64,000 nucleotides of DNA from Methanobacterium sp. (GCA_016222945.1 JACRPY010000002.1:372001-436000), one strand, 5' to 3'. Positions 28,230-37,577 are shown, counted from the first letter of the stretch. Notes: generated from the sequence alone by a model not told the origin. Numbers and translations: made by a program.

Positions 28230-29024
28230 TTAAATTTTATGTTTTATACCTGAAGCATCTCTTTTATATTTTCCAAATTCTGAAATTAACCTGATTTCAT
28301 CACTCCAAAACACAGGACCTTCAACACAAACTCTCCAACCAATGTCATCGACGCAGCATTGTCCACAGATTCCCATTCCGCATTTCATGTATCGTTCCAA
28401 TGAAAACTGGGCAGGGATTTTGAGCCTTTCTACGATATCGAAGATGCCTTTCATCATTACTTCAGGACCACAGGTCACCACCATATCATAATCTTTATCT
28501 TCAATTATTTTTTCCATATATTCTGTGGCGAATCCGCAAAATCCGAAGCTTCCATCATCTGTGCATGCATAGGGGGTTATATCAGTTGATTTAAGTTTAT
28601 CCATAAATAATAGTTCATCTTTAGTTGTGGCTGCGGTTATTACATCTATATCTACGTCCATGCGTCGGGCTTCACTAACAAATGCTGAAATTGGTGCCAT
28701 TCCCACTCCTCCACCAATTGCAAGGATTTTTGAGCCTACTATTTCAAAGCCACGTCCGTAGGGTCCTCTTAATCCTAATTTATCTCCATTTTGGAGGGAA
28801 TGAACTGCTTCTGTAAATGGGCCTACATTTTTTATTGAGATTCCTATTTCATTGTTTATTGGATCAATTAGGGATATGGACATGGGTTTTTCATCTTTAA
28901 AATTCCATACCATCATGAATTGGCCGGGCAATATATTTTCAGTATCCCAATCAAATATAAATGTTTTAATGGTTTTAGTTTCATTAATTATTCTTTTTAT
29001 TTCAATGGTTTTTGGAACATGCAT
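28230..29024 (-). CDS. pyrK: Dihydroorotate dehydrogenase electron-transfer subunit
   Basis: 264 residues. PyrK carries FAD and a [2Fe-2S] cluster and passes electrons from dihydroorotate oxidation in PyrD to NAD+. There is an N-terminal flavin domain with PGQFMMVWNF and RGPYGRGFEI, and an NAD-binding GGGVGMAPISAFVSEA. The cluster loop CGMGICGQCCVDDIGWRVC supplies the cysteines. The pyrD stop lies 25 bp upstream, and the two subunits form one complex. Size and motifs are normal. Confidence 0.95.
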   Translation of the reverse strand: MHVPKTIEIKRIINETKTIKTFIFDWDTENILPGQFMMVWNFKDEKPMSISLIDPINNEIGISIKNVGPFTEAVHSLQNGDKLGLRGPYGRGFEIVGSKILAIGGGVGMAPISAFVSEARRMDVDIDVITAATTKDELLFMDKLKSTDITPYACTDDGSFGFCGFATEYMEKIIEDKDYDMVVTCGPEVMMKGIFDIVERLKIPAQFSLERYMKCGMGICGQCCVDDIGWRVCVEGPVFWSDEIRLISEFGKYKRDASGIKHKI

Positions 29025-29049
29025 TTTATCAGCCTTATATTGATTATTT

Positions 29050-29955
29050 TTATTGTTTATGGGCTATTCCCACCATTTCTTCAATTGATTGGTATTTATT
29101 TTTATTCATGAATTTATTAATTCCATCATTAACTTCCTTAAAAATAGATGGTCCTTTATACATAATTGCGGTGCCAATTTGAACACATCTTGCTCCAGCG
29201 AACATAAATTCTATGGCGTCCCTGTAATCTGTTATGCCGCCCACCCCAATTAGGGGGACATGAACTGCATCATATACATCAAACACACATCTAAGTGCAA
29301 TGGGCTTTACTGCAGGACCAGATAATCCTCCAAATTTATTAGAGAGAATGGGATTTCCAGAGTCTATATCTATTCTCATGCCGGGACCTACTGAATTTAT
29401 TAAAGTTAAGGCGTCACAACCAGCTTTTTCAGCACTTAACGCAATTTCAACGATATCTGTTACATTAGGGGTTAATTTAACAATAACAGGGGTGTCAACA
29501 GTTTTTTTAACTGCTTTTACAATTTCTCCTGTAAATTTAGGGTCTTCTCCTATGGATGCTCCGCAACCTTTTTGTGCATGGGGACATGAAACATTTAATT
29601 CAACAGCATCAACAAGATTTTCAATTTTAGAAGCTATCTCGGAAAATTCACTTGCTGATGAACCATAAATAGAAGCAATAACATTATTTGATTCTTCAAT
29701 TTTTTCTAATTCTCCAATAAATGCATCTACTCCGGGATTTGAAAGTCCAATTGCATTTATAACACCACCAGTAACTTCAACTGTTGTAGGATTTGCATAA
29801 CCTTTATTTGGCTCTAATCCAAATGATTTAGTTACAACAGATCCTGCACCACTCCTTAAAACCCAATTAAGTGAAGATGCAGTGCTTCCAAGTATGCCTG
29901 CTGCAAGCATGGTGGGATTTCTCATTTTTATGTTACAGATTTCAACTTCTAACAT
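29050..29955 (-). CDS. pyrD: Dihydroorotate dehydrogenase, catalytic subunit (class 1B)
   Basis: A 301-residue TIM-barrel FMN enzyme that oxidises dihydroorotate to orotate in pyrimidine synthesis. NPTMLAAGILGST, the NVSCPHAQKGCG loop with the catalytic cysteine typical of class 1B, VKLTPNVTDI, the GGLSGPAVKPIALR stretch and GVGGITDYRDA are present. It pairs with pyrK directly downstream. Its 5' end is unusual: a second, 30/33-identical copy of the ribosome site, start codon and first six codons lies 127 bp further upstream, with a hairpin array between. The distal copy would encode only an 8-residue leader. Confidence 0.96.
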   Translation of the reverse strand: MLEVEICNIKMRNPTMLAAGILGSTASSLNWVLRSGAGSVVTKSFGLEPNKGYANPTTVEVTGGVINAIGLSNPGVDAFIGELEKIEESNNVIASIYGSSASEFSEIASKIENLVDAVELNVSCPHAQKGCGASIGEDPKFTGEIVKAVKKTVDTPVIVKLTPNVTDIVEIALSAEKAGCDALTLINSVGPGMRIDIDSGNPILSNKFGGLSGPAVKPIALRCVFDVYDAVHVPLIGVGGITDYRDAIEFMFAGARCVQIGTAIMYKGPSIFKEVNDGINKFMNKNKYQSIEEMVGIAHKQ

Positions 29956-30097
29956 AATTGTCTCCTTGATACATTGGTCTTAGATATTTTGATCAACCGC
30001 AAAAAAATTCATAGAATTTTTGGCGCCCCGAAACATAAGTTTCGAAGGCTTTTTTTTAAAGGTTGATTTCAATTTCTAACATAATTATCTCCTTAAT
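29938..30097. repeat. 33-bp direct repeat of the pyrD start region flanking a hairpin array (locus D)
   Basis: Positions 29938-29970 and 30065-30097 match at 30 of 33 bases. Both contain, on the minus strand, a GGAGA-type ribosome site, ATG and the codons for MLE(V/I)EI. Between them, AAAAATTC-ATA-GAATTTTT (near 30004-30021) and CGAAAC-ATAA-GTTTCG (30029-30044) form hairpins. Outer arms ATCAACC (29992-29998) and GGTTGAT (30061-30067) can close the whole array. The layout resembles a small element with a duplicated target. Confidence 0.75.
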
Positions 30098-30136
30098 AAA
30101 TAAACTTTAAAGTCATGTAAATACAAATTAAATTCC

Positions 30137-31348
30137 ATGAAATATTATCTTACTAATTGTTTTGCAGGTTTTATAATCTTTGATGAAGATTTTGCCCTTA
30201 TAGATTATGAACTTTTCCAAAAAGAAAATCTCCAAGATCGAATGAATGAGATGAATAAAGGAGATTTAACGCGTGAGGAAGAAAATATATTGAAAAGAAA
30301 TGCTAAAAAATGTGATTCACTAATAATAGAGACAAATTTAGCCATTTCTAAGTATAAAAACATTAAAGGAGCATCTAAATTTGAATTTAAAACTTCAAAC
30401 GATGCGGGTAATTATTTAAGGTCTAACATGGTAAGTGTGCTGGAAGAGGTAGGATTTATAGAATCAGAAAATGAATTAAGAGAAATTTTACACAATCTTT
30501 CTTTAGAAATTGTAAATTACAAGCTTAAAGAAGCTTCAAAAGCAGAGGATATGTATTTAATTCAGGCTATAAATACAATAGATGAAATTGATGAAGCAAC
30601 AGGCAAATTAATTGAAAGAATCAGAGAATGGCACATGATCCACTTCCCTGAACTAATTAAAATAAGAAGCAATGAAAAATATGTGGAACTCATTGCAGAG
30701 TATGGGGATAGAAATGCTATAATAGAAAGTGGGCTTTTAGAAGAGTTAAAGATTAAAGAGGGGAGTATTGGTGCAGATATTGGGGGAGAGGACCTTGAAA
30801 TACTCCAAAATTTTGCAAATTCTCTAAAATCACTTCAAGATACTAAAAATTCACTTACAGATTATGTTGAAGGGAAAATGAATGAGGTCGCGCCGAATTT
30901 AAGTGATTTAATTGGCCCTTCGCTTGGTGCTAAATTAATAGCGCATATTGGAAGTATTCAAAAACTATCCATGCTTCCATCAAGCACAATACAAATTATG
31001 GGTGCTGAAAAAGCCCTATTTAGGCATAAAAAAACCGGAGAGCGTCCTCCTAAACATGGGATTATATATCAATATCCGGAAATAAGAGGCGCTAAATGGT
31101 GGCTTAAAGGCAAAATTGCAAGAGTATTGGCGGGTAAAATTGCTATTGCTGTTAGAAAGGATTTTTATTCAGGCGATTTTGACCCTAATTTAAAGGAACA
31201 ACTTCAAGAAAGATTAGAGGAACTTAAAAAGAAATATCCGTTCCCACCAAGACCAAGTCGATCTAAAAAAGGTGGAAAGAACGATAAAAGTGTTAAAAAG
31301 AAGAAAAAACGGGATAAATATAAAAAGAATATTAAAGATTATTATTGA
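30137..31348 (+). CDS. nop5: Nop5 (Nop56/58) C/D-box RNP core protein
   Basis: 403 residues. Nop5 is the scaffold of the archaeal C/D-box sRNP; it bridges L7Ae-bound guide RNA and fibrillarin for 2'-O-methylation of rRNA and tRNA. An N-terminal fibrillarin-binding domain and a coiled coil (about 120-260) precede the Nop domain. That domain has NLSDLIGPSLGAKLIAHIGS, the LSMLPSSTIQIMGAEKALFRH stretch and PKHGIIYQYPEIR. A basic tail (SRSKKGGKNDKSVKKKKKR) ends it. Fibrillarin, usually adjacent, lies 1.46 kb downstream beyond two membrane-protein genes. Confidence 0.96.
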   Translation: MKYYLTNCFAGFIIFDEDFALIDYELFQKENLQDRMNEMNKGDLTREEENILKRNAKKCDSLIIETNLAISKYKNIKGASKFEFKTSNDAGNYLRSNMVSVLEEVGFIESENELREILHNLSLEIVNYKLKEASKAEDMYLIQAINTIDEIDEATGKLIERIREWHMIHFPELIKIRSNEKYVELIAEYGDRNAIIESGLLEELKIKEGSIGADIGGEDLEILQNFANSLKSLQDTKNSLTDYVEGKMNEVAPNLSDLIGPSLGAKLIAHIGSIQKLSMLPSSTIQIMGAEKALFRHKKTGERPPKHGIIYQYPEIRGAKWWLKGKIARVLAGKIAIAVRKDFYSGDFDPNLKEQLQERLEELKKKYPFPPRPSRSKKGGKNDKSVKKKKKRDKYKKNIKDYY

Positions 31349-31367
31349 AGATAGGGAGGGTCCAATT

Positions 31368-31703
31368 TTGGATGTTTTGTTACCGTTATATATTTTGTCA
31401 ATAATTTCAAGCATTATGTCTGCAATTTTAGCCCTTTTTGCAATTCAATTTTCAAGAAGAACAGAGGAACGACTTAAAAGAAATTTCACCCGTATACAGA
31501 AATATATGAAGATACAGCACGATAAAACTGAAGGTCTTCTAGCCAGTATTGAATCTGAATCTGAGGAAATAAAAGCAAAGGTTCATGAAACACGGATGGA
31601 ACTTCTGGAATCCATAGAAAATGTTCATAAAATAAGGGATGAAATATTAGAATCAGTTGAAAGCTTAGAAGATAGCTGTATTAATAATAACGACAAGAAA
31701 TAG
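31368..31703 (+). CDS. Small membrane protein with coiled coil
   Basis: 111 residues from TTG 31368, which has a GGGAGGG ribosome site seven bases upstream. Upstream in-frame codons overlap the nop5 end and are unlikely to be used. A single N-terminal membrane span (LPLYILSIISSIMSAILALFAIQF) is followed by RRTEERLKRNF and a long charged heptad-type helix to the C-terminus, so a cytoplasmic coiled coil is expected. The family is not recognised. It starts 19 bp after nop5 and precedes the CPBP protease gene. Confidence 0.7.
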   Translation: MDVLLPLYILSIISSIMSAILALFAIQFSRRTEERLKRNFTRIQKYMKIQHDKTEGLLASIESESEEIKAKVHETRMELLESIENVHKIRDEILESVESLEDSCINNNDKK

Positions 31704-31819
31704 GGGAAATAACCTCTAAAAACTTTTTATTTTATTTTATTAAATTCTTTTAGTTAATATAAAAATTAAGAAAACTTATTATAATAAATAATATCTTCTT
31801 TTAAATAAGGGTGAATTAT

Positions 31820-32680
31820 ATGGATAGTGAAGCAGCATTCTACAAAATAAAAGTAAGATATATTGCATTATTGATTATAGTGGGAATGATACTCTTTTTC
31901 ATGTTTATAGGGGCGATATGTCCATCTCTTGGCGGTCCTGAAAAGGCTGTTATCGCTGGATTGTTTTTTTACGCTTTAATCGCATTATGGATCACTTTAA
32001 ACTTCAATAAATATGATGTAAATTATAAAAAGTTTGTAGGAACAATTCCTTATGATATCAACTGGTTAGAAGTGATTGCAGTCGTATTTGCAATAATTAT
32101 ACTTTCTTTAGGGTTTACAGAGCTTCGAATATACATTTTATCCACAATAAACCCTGATATACTTTCTTATGTTCCAGGTTCAAGCACATTTTACTCGTTA
32201 AAAGACAGCCCTATGGCTCCATTTCTAAACTTCATGGAATTTATTATTGGAGTGTTAATAGCTCCCATTGTAGAAGAATTCCTATTTAGGGGAGTTATGT
32301 TGCATAGATTCACTGTAAAATGGGGAATTAGAACTGCAGTTTTAGTATCATCATTTATATTCGGAATTTTACATGCAGACATTCTGGGAGCGTTTCTTTT
32401 TGGTGTTGTAATGTGTATTCTCTACATTAGGACAGGAACAATCATTGTACCAATTATTTGTCATATGTTAAATAATTTAATTGCATATGGAACTCAAATG
32501 CTGGGCACATTTGCCCCAAAAGTCTCTAAAGCAGGCACTGTTACGCATATTCCTAATCTGGAATTAGCAATATTTTTAATGATATTTTCAGGCGTTATAA
32601 TCGGGTATTATATCTACAGAAACTGGCCTAGAAAGTACTGGGTGTCGCCCTATTTTAGAAAATATGATGAAGAATACTAG
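31820..32680 (+). CDS. CPBP family intramembrane metalloprotease
   Basis: A 286-residue membrane protein with about seven to eight spans and the CPBP (CAAX protease and bacteriocin-processing, Rce1-like) motifs: VEEFLFRGVMLHRF with the catalytic Glu pair and Arg, FGILHAD with the metal-binding His, and ICHMLNNLIAYG with a second His and Asn. ATG 31820 is chosen for its GGGTGA ribosome site; GTG 31811 is also in frame. Substrates are unknown; family members cleave prenylated or other membrane peptides. It separates nop5 from fibrillarin. Confidence 0.92.
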   Translation: MDSEAAFYKIKVRYIALLIIVGMILFFMFIGAICPSLGGPEKAVIAGLFFYALIALWITLNFNKYDVNYKKFVGTIPYDINWLEVIAVVFAIIILSLGFTELRIYILSTINPDILSYVPGSSTFYSLKDSPMAPFLNFMEFIIGVLIAPIVEEFLFRGVMLHRFTVKWGIRTAVLVSSFIFGILHADILGAFLFGVVMCILYIRTGTIIVPIICHMLNNLIAYGTQMLGTFAPKVSKAGTVTHIPNLELAIFLMIFSGVIIGYYIYRNWPRKYWVSPYFRKYDEEY

Positions 32681-32811
32681 ATATTTTATAGTCAAAAAAA
32701 GATATAATTAAACAGTATTTTAAGCATAAAAACAAAATATAGGGCATAATTTAGGTAAATAAATATTATAACACTTATTAAATTAATAAAATAAAAATTA
32801 GAGGAATATAA

Positions 32812-33477
32812 ATGGAAATCACTCAAGAACTTCAAGGCGTTTATAAGATCAACGAAAGTATAGCCACAGAAAACCTAAATCCAGGAATAAGGGTATATGG
32901 CGAAAAATTAATTGAAATTAAGGATAAAGAATACAGAATATGGGATCCCAGGCGTTCAAAACTTGGAGCAGCAATTTTAAACGGTTTAAAAACATGGGCA
33001 TTTAGGGAAGATTCTAAAATACTTTATTTAGGTGCATCAGCAGGAACAACGCCTTCTCACATCTCAGATATATCCAAAGATGGCTTGATTTATTGTGTGG
33101 AATTTTCGCCAAAAATGATGCGAAAACTGGCTGAATTATGTAATCAACGTAAAAATATGATTCCAATACTTGATGATGCTACAAAACCACGTAACTACAT
33201 GAACATGGTGGAGAAAGTGGATATAATTTATTCAGATGTAGCCCAACCCAAGCAATCCGAGCTTTTCATGGATAACATGAGATTATATTTAAAAGAAGAT
33301 GGAATAGGAATTTTAATGATTAAAGCAAGGAGTATTGATGTAACTAAAGCTCCTAAAAAGATTTTTAAAGAGGAAGAATCAAAATTGAAGGCGAATGGCT
33401 TTAAAATAGTTGAGAAAATAAAGTTAGAGCCTTATGAAAAGGATCATATGGCTTTTGTTTGTGAATTCAGTTTTTAG
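32812..33477 (+). CDS. flpA: Fibrillarin-like rRNA/tRNA 2'-O-methyltransferase
   Basis: 221 residues. The methyltransferase subunit of C/D-box sRNPs modifies ribose 2'-OH groups at guide-selected sites. RIWDPRRSKLGAAILNG, SAM motif LYLGASAGTTPSHISD, CVEFSPKMM, IPILDDATKP and the IIYSDVAQPKQ stretch are typical of archaeal fibrillarin. The length is usual. It has a GAGGA ribosome site and a separate 131-bp upstream gap, so it may have its own promoter instead of depending on nop5. Confidence 0.97.
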   Translation: MEITQELQGVYKINESIATENLNPGIRVYGEKLIEIKDKEYRIWDPRRSKLGAAILNGLKTWAFREDSKILYLGASAGTTPSHISDISKDGLIYCVEFSPKMMRKLAELCNQRKNMIPILDDATKPRNYMNMVEKVDIIYSDVAQPKQSELFMDNMRLYLKEDGIGILMIKARSIDVTKAPKKIFKEEESKLKANGFKIVEKIKLEPYEKDHMAFVCEFSF

Positions 33478-33527
33478 AGGGTTATTAATCTCTAAAATCT
33501 TATTCAGACAACATTATTCTAATTAAC

Positions 33528-34136
33528 TTAATAATAATCCCAAACAGTAACGCTCCAACTTGCTATATCTGATGGCTGAATGTAAAGGTTGTACGGCCCT
33601 TTACCTTCCTTAACTTGAATCACATGCTCTTTTCTAACGGGTTTTTCAGTTGCACCCCAGTTTATTGTGCCTGTAGCAACCCCTGCATCACCCTTTAAAA
33701 CATCAATACTAAAAGCATTGATATCATAGCTAACTTGGGGCACAGCAGACATTATAACTTTAAAATGGTCTCCTTTTATATCCACTGTACGTGTTTCTTC
33801 GCCAGTCCCAGTGAAAGATGCGATTTTATGCCATGTTGCCTGGGAATTTGTTTGTGAGGGTGTATTTCCTGTGGCTGGTGTTGAGGCCTGTGATGGGTTT
33901 GTCATATCTCCTGATTTTAGTATAAATCCATAGGTAAGCCCTATACCTGCAATCAGAACAATGACTGCAATTATCAGTAATTTAGTGGGTGTAGCAATTC
34001 CTTCACTTTTTTGTTCTTCTACTTTTCTTTCTTCTTGGCCAGCAAATCTAGGTCTTTTCCTAAGTTTACTGCCGCATGCTGTGCATATTTCATCATCATC
34101 TTCATTTCTTAAGCCGCATTTAGGACAAAAAATCAA
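33528..34136 (-). CDS. Zinc-ribbon membrane protein
   Basis: About 202 residues. An N-terminal zinc ribbon (FCPKCGLRNEDDDEICTACG) is followed by a basic stretch, one membrane span (LLIIAVIVLIAGIGLTYGFIL), a Ser/Thr/Gln-rich linker and an extracytoplasmic beta-rich domain with IASFTGTGEETRTVDIKG. This zinc ribbon plus TM plus outer domain layout is common in methanogens and the function is unknown. TTG 34136 (MIFCPKCG) is preferred because GGTGG lies just upstream; GTG 34145 would add three residues. Confidence 0.75.
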   Translation of the reverse strand: MIFCPKCGLRNEDDDEICTACGSKLRKRPRFAGQEERKVEEQKSEGIATPTKLLIIAVIVLIAGIGLTYGFILKSGDMTNPSQASTPATGNTPSQTNSQATWHKIASFTGTGEETRTVDIKGDHFKVIMSAVPQVSYDINAFSIDVLKGDAGVATGTINWGATEKPVRKEHVIQVKEGKGPYNLYIQPSDIASWSVTVWDYY

Positions 34137-34302
34137 TGGAACCACCGAATAATATATTTTAATCTAATTTTATATCAGTTGATTTATATGTTTATTATTT
34201 ATGATTACAATCAAATAGAAAAACTTATTAAGACAATTAAAGGGTAATAATACTTAACTTGGTTTAAATCCTAAATAGTATGGGTTTGAGGTGAAAAAAA
34301 TA

Positions 34303-34446
34303 ATGGTTAAAATTAAAAGATGCCCTAAATGTGGTTCAACCAATATTAAATGGGTTATTCCCCAGATGTGGTCTTTATGGGAGTGTTTTGATTGTGGTTA
34401 TGCGGGAGCAGTGGTGATTGAAGAAGATGAAGGAGAAAATGAATGA
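34303..34446 (+). CDS. 47-residue zinc-ribbon protein
   Basis: A short frame, ATG to TGA, encodes a protein with KRCPKCGSTNIKW and LWECFDCGYAGAVVIEE, two CxxC knuckles forming a zinc ribbon, and an acidic tail. A GAGGTGA ribosome site lies nine bases upstream (GTG 34291 is an in-frame alternative). Small zinc-ribbon proteins of this form are common in Methanobacteriales and resemble the ribbon of transcription or RNA-processing factors. The partner is unknown. Confidence 0.78.
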   Translation: MVKIKRCPKCGSTNIKWVIPQMWSLWECFDCGYAGAVVIEEDEGENE

Positions 34447-34593
34447 TTTAGATTTCATTATTTTCATTTTTTTTACATAATGACTGGTATTGAGGTAATA
34501 TTTATCATTTTCCTTTTTTATTTTAACTTCGTAATACCTAAAAATAGTACAAAATAAAACAAGTTCAAATATAATAACAAAATAAAAAGCTAA

Positions 34594-35742
34594 TTAAATC
34601 TTTAAAACAATTCTATCAACAATTCGAGCTGCAACATCTTTTTTAGAGCTTAAAGGAACATCAATAAGCTCTTTATCAATTAAAATAACCTGATTTTCAT
34701 CTGATCCAAAGCCCGCACCTTCAACTGCAACATCGTTTGCAACCATAAGGTCAATACCATGTTCTTCAATTCTTTTAGAAGCTGATTTAATTAACTCATC
34801 ATGTGAAAGGCCGTATTCGGCTTTAAATCCTACAAGGAAAATTTCAGGATTTATTTTTTTAACTTCACCTATTATTTTAGGTGCTTTTTCAAGTTTTAAG
34901 GTTAAATCTTGGCTTGATGAGATTTTATTAGTTTGAATATCTGTTTTGGGGATGAAATCAGAAACAGCAGCAGCTGAAATAAAAATATCGTAATCAGGAA
35001 CTAATTTCCTAACTGAATCCTGCATTTGGGCTACAGATTCAACATTCACAACATCAAATGCCTTGGGAACATCTACTGACATGTTCCCGCAAATCATGGT
35101 AACATCCGCACCGCGTATAAATGCTTCTTTGGCAATTTCAACACCCATTTTACCGGAACTTTTATTTGTAATTCCCCGGATTTCATCAATGGCCTCATAA
35201 GTTGCCCCGGCACTTACAAGAACTTTTTTACCCTTTAATTCTTTATTTCCTAATTCACGTAGGGCATGTAAAACAATCTCATCAATATCAGGGAATTTAG
35301 CTTTCTTTTCTTCAATTTTAGGCTTTATGAAACTAATATCCTCATTTTTAAGGGTTTCTATATTCCCTTTTATGGCTTTATACATGGAATTGTGCATTGA
35401 TGGAACCATTAAAATAGGGGTTTTATAACCAAAAGCTGTAATTAAAAGAGTGCTGATAGGATTATCTGCAATTTTATAAGCTAATTTACTTATTACATTA
35501 GCAGTAGCTGGTGCAACCAAAATCAAATCGGTATCTGCATATTTAACATGTTCAATTTTGCCTGTAAGTTCTGTTACCACTTTCTGGCCTGTTGCAAACT
35601 CCATTGTATGTGGATGGATGATTTTACAGGCATCATCGCTCATAAAGCATTTAACAGAGATTCCATGCCTTGCAAATTCTCTTGCAAGCTTAATGGATTC
35701 TATTGCAGCTATACTTCCTGTAACACAAAGAACAATTTCCAT
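34594..35742 (-). CDS. coaBC: Phosphopantothenoylcysteine decarboxylase / synthetase
   Basis: A 382-residue bifunctional enzyme of coenzyme A synthesis. The N-terminal flavoprotein half (CVTGSIAAIESIKLAREF, then APATANVISKLAYKIADNP and MVPSMHNSMY) decarboxylates phosphopantothenoylcysteine. The C-terminal half (VLVSAGATYEAIDEIRGITN, the SSGKMGVEIAKEAF stretch and VGFKAEYG) ligates cysteine to phosphopantothenate, using CTP. Length and domain order are standard. It is transcribed with the KH-domain gene 49 bp upstream. Confidence 0.95.
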   Translation of the reverse strand: MEIVLCVTGSIAAIESIKLAREFARHGISVKCFMSDDACKIIHPHTMEFATGQKVVTELTGKIEHVKYADTDLILVAPATANVISKLAYKIADNPISTLLITAFGYKTPILMVPSMHNSMYKAIKGNIETLKNEDISFIKPKIEEKKAKFPDIDEIVLHALRELGNKELKGKKVLVSAGATYEAIDEIRGITNKSSGKMGVEIAKEAFIRGADVTMICGNMSVDVPKAFDVVNVESVAQMQDSVRKLVPDYDIFISAAAVSDFIPKTDIQTNKISSSQDLTLKLEKAPKIIGEVKKINPEIFLVGFKAEYGLSHDELIKSASKRIEEHGIDLMVANDVAVEGAGFGSDENQVILIDKELIDVPLSSKKDVAARIVDRIVLKI

Positions 35743-35791
35743 TTAAGGTCCCTCTAAAAAAAGGTTAAGTAAAAAAGTAAAATTTCAATAT

Positions 35792-36289
35792 TTAAAGGTC
35801 ATCAATAACAATAACGGTTTTTTCAGATGATAATTGATTTACAATATCATTTAAAACATCTATTCTTGCTGGAAGTCTTCTTGAATCTTCTCTCATGACT
35901 CTGATTTTGTATTTTTCATCTCCATCTGTTCCATAGACTATGTTAATCCCTGAAATTCTTGCAGGAGCTAAAATATCTCTTGCAATTTCTTTAAAGTCAG
36001 ATTCTTCCCCTACTACTCTTACTTTCTTTCCAACCTTTTTTGATATTGCTCTTACTATCTTTCCACTTTTCCCTATAAGCTTTCCAACCTGGTCTTTATC
36101 GGTTACTATTATAACGACGTCCCCTATTTCAATCGTCTTTTTAAACCCTATTTTTCCTTCGCCAAGTTTGAAAAGTAATGTAGCAATGTCTAAGTCTAGC
36201 TGGGTGATTTCACCACTCTTTAATTTGTTTTCACACCCTTGACATAACATTCCACTTTTTAAACAGACATCGCATACTGGCAATACCAT
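35792..36289 (-). CDS. KH-domain NusA-like RNA-binding protein with Cys-rich N-terminus
   Basis: 165 residues. An N-terminal zinc-binding region (CDVCLKSGMLCQGCE) is followed by a short helical linker and a KH fold with GXXG loop DQVGKLIGKSGKIVRAISKK. A second NusA-KH-like half contains FKEIARDILAPARISGINIVYG. Archaeal proteins of this type are annotated as NusA-related or KH-domain RNA-binding proteins. A role in transcription or translation is plausible but unproven. Its upstream gap to the PsbP-like genes is 479 bp. Confidence 0.85.
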   Translation of the reverse strand: MVLPVCDVCLKSGMLCQGCENKLKSGEITQLDLDIATLLFKLGEGKIGFKKTIEIGDVVIIVTDKDQVGKLIGKSGKIVRAISKKVGKKVRVVGEESDFKEIARDILAPARISGINIVYGTDGDEKYKIRVMREDSRRLPARIDVLNDIVNQLSSEKTVIVIDDL

Positions 36290-36768
36290 TCTTCATTCCT
36301 CCTAATTAGTTATAGATAATTTTTAAAACTTATATTTAAAAATTATATACTTTTACAGACATTTAACCTCCAAAAAGACCCATAATTGGTCATATTTAAT
36401 TAATAATAATGCTACCCTGTTATTTCCTGATATTTAGCTTCATTAAGTCCCCAAAACGTTTCAATGTAATTATATTACTTTCAGGGTATAAACGCAATTT
36501 TTTATTTTCTACATTTAATTAGCTTAAATAAAAAGTAGATTTTATGGTAGCTTTTAGGTTTCTACTCTGTCTTTCAAATATAGTATAACAAATATATTGT
36601 ATTCTGTTTATTAATATATATTTACTTTATTTGGAAACTAAATAAATATTTTTCCTTTTATATTAAATATACAAAATGATTTAAAGACATACTCAAAGGT
36701 AAAGGACATGATTTAAGATTAATCCAACGTTTTAAGCTATTAATACGCTTAAATAATAAAAAATAGAC
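36290..36768. other. 479-bp AT-rich intergenic gap
   Basis: Both flanking genes run on the minus strand. The part next to 36290 holds the ribosome site (AGGAGGAATG) and probably the promoter of the KH-protein gene. One imperfect hairpin (GTAGA...TCTAC near 36535-36565) is visible. No open frame, tRNA or hairpin array was found in the rest. Confidence 0.4.
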
Positions 36769-37464
36769 TTATTGAACCTTAAAACTGTTTTGGATAATAT
36801 CAAAGTATGGTTTTTGGCTTTCAAGGTCTAATCCTTTGGTAAAGAATGCCATTATGTAAAAAATGTTGTTTTGCTCAAAATATACTATTCTAAGGTGTAT
36901 TTTTTGATATTTAGGGTCATTACCGTCATATATGGTTTCAGTGGCATTTATTCCATTTATTGTAGTGTTTGTAGAGCTTACAGGTGCTATGTTTGCCCCT
37001 GAATCTTTAAAACTTTGGATAAACTCGTCTTTACGTTGTTCTAATGTTTTAGCTGGATCTTTTTGAACTTTAATTAAATTAAAAGCTGCAATTTGAGTAG
37101 CATTAGGGTTATTTGTAGATCCTGGGTCTTGAATCATAATTTGCATATTGGATCCGATAATTGCATCAGCAGTAACGTTCCATAGGGCAGGATATTCAAG
37201 GGATATGCCTCCTGCAGCGTAGATCTTTGTAGGTATTGTTAAGTTTCCCTGATTTGATGTATTATTTCCTTGAGGCTGAAATGGAGTTGAACTAGAAGTT
37301 ATTATAATTATTAAAAGCGCTATTAAAACTGCGATAGCTATTGCAAGTATTTCCTTTCTATGAGGGATATCTAAGGGGCCTTTCTTGCTCTTTTTGCTAT
37401 TATCCCTTCTTAATGGGTCCTTCAACCGGACTTCTCTTTTGTTGCTTTCTTTTCTAAGTGGCAT
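36769..37464 (-). CDS. PsbP-like protein, membrane anchored
   Basis: 231 residues. A very basic N-terminal 40 residues precede one membrane span (ILAIAIAVLIALLIIIITSS), a Gln/Asn linker and an extracytoplasmic domain starting GGISLEYPALWNVTAD. This domain resembles the PsbP/MOG1-type fold annotated as PsbP-related in Methanobacterium. It is the first of three tandem minus-strand paralogues (36.8, 37.6 and 38.2 kb). They share the Y-P/T-x-W-x-x opening, a V-x-x-x-K-A/D-P-type middle and a C-terminal NSFKV or ESFKV. Ligand and function are unknown. Confidence 0.75.
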   Translation of the reverse strand: MPLRKESNKREVRLKDPLRRDNSKKSKKGPLDIPHRKEILAIAIAVLIALLIIIITSSSTPFQPQGNNTSNQGNLTIPTKIYAAGGISLEYPALWNVTADAIIGSNMQIMIQDPGSTNNPNATQIAAFNLIKVQKDPAKTLEQRKDEFIQSFKDSGANIAPVSSTNTTINGINATETIYDGNDPKYQKIHLRIVYFEQNNIFYIMAFFTKGLDLESQKPYFDIIQNSFKVQ

Positions 37465-37577
37465 TTAAGTGACTATCCCTTTTTATTCTATTAGATCATC
37501 TAAAAAACAGATTAATATACTTTTCTTTTTTTTAGTGGGATTTATGGGCTAATATGTTAATTTATAATGAAAAATGT

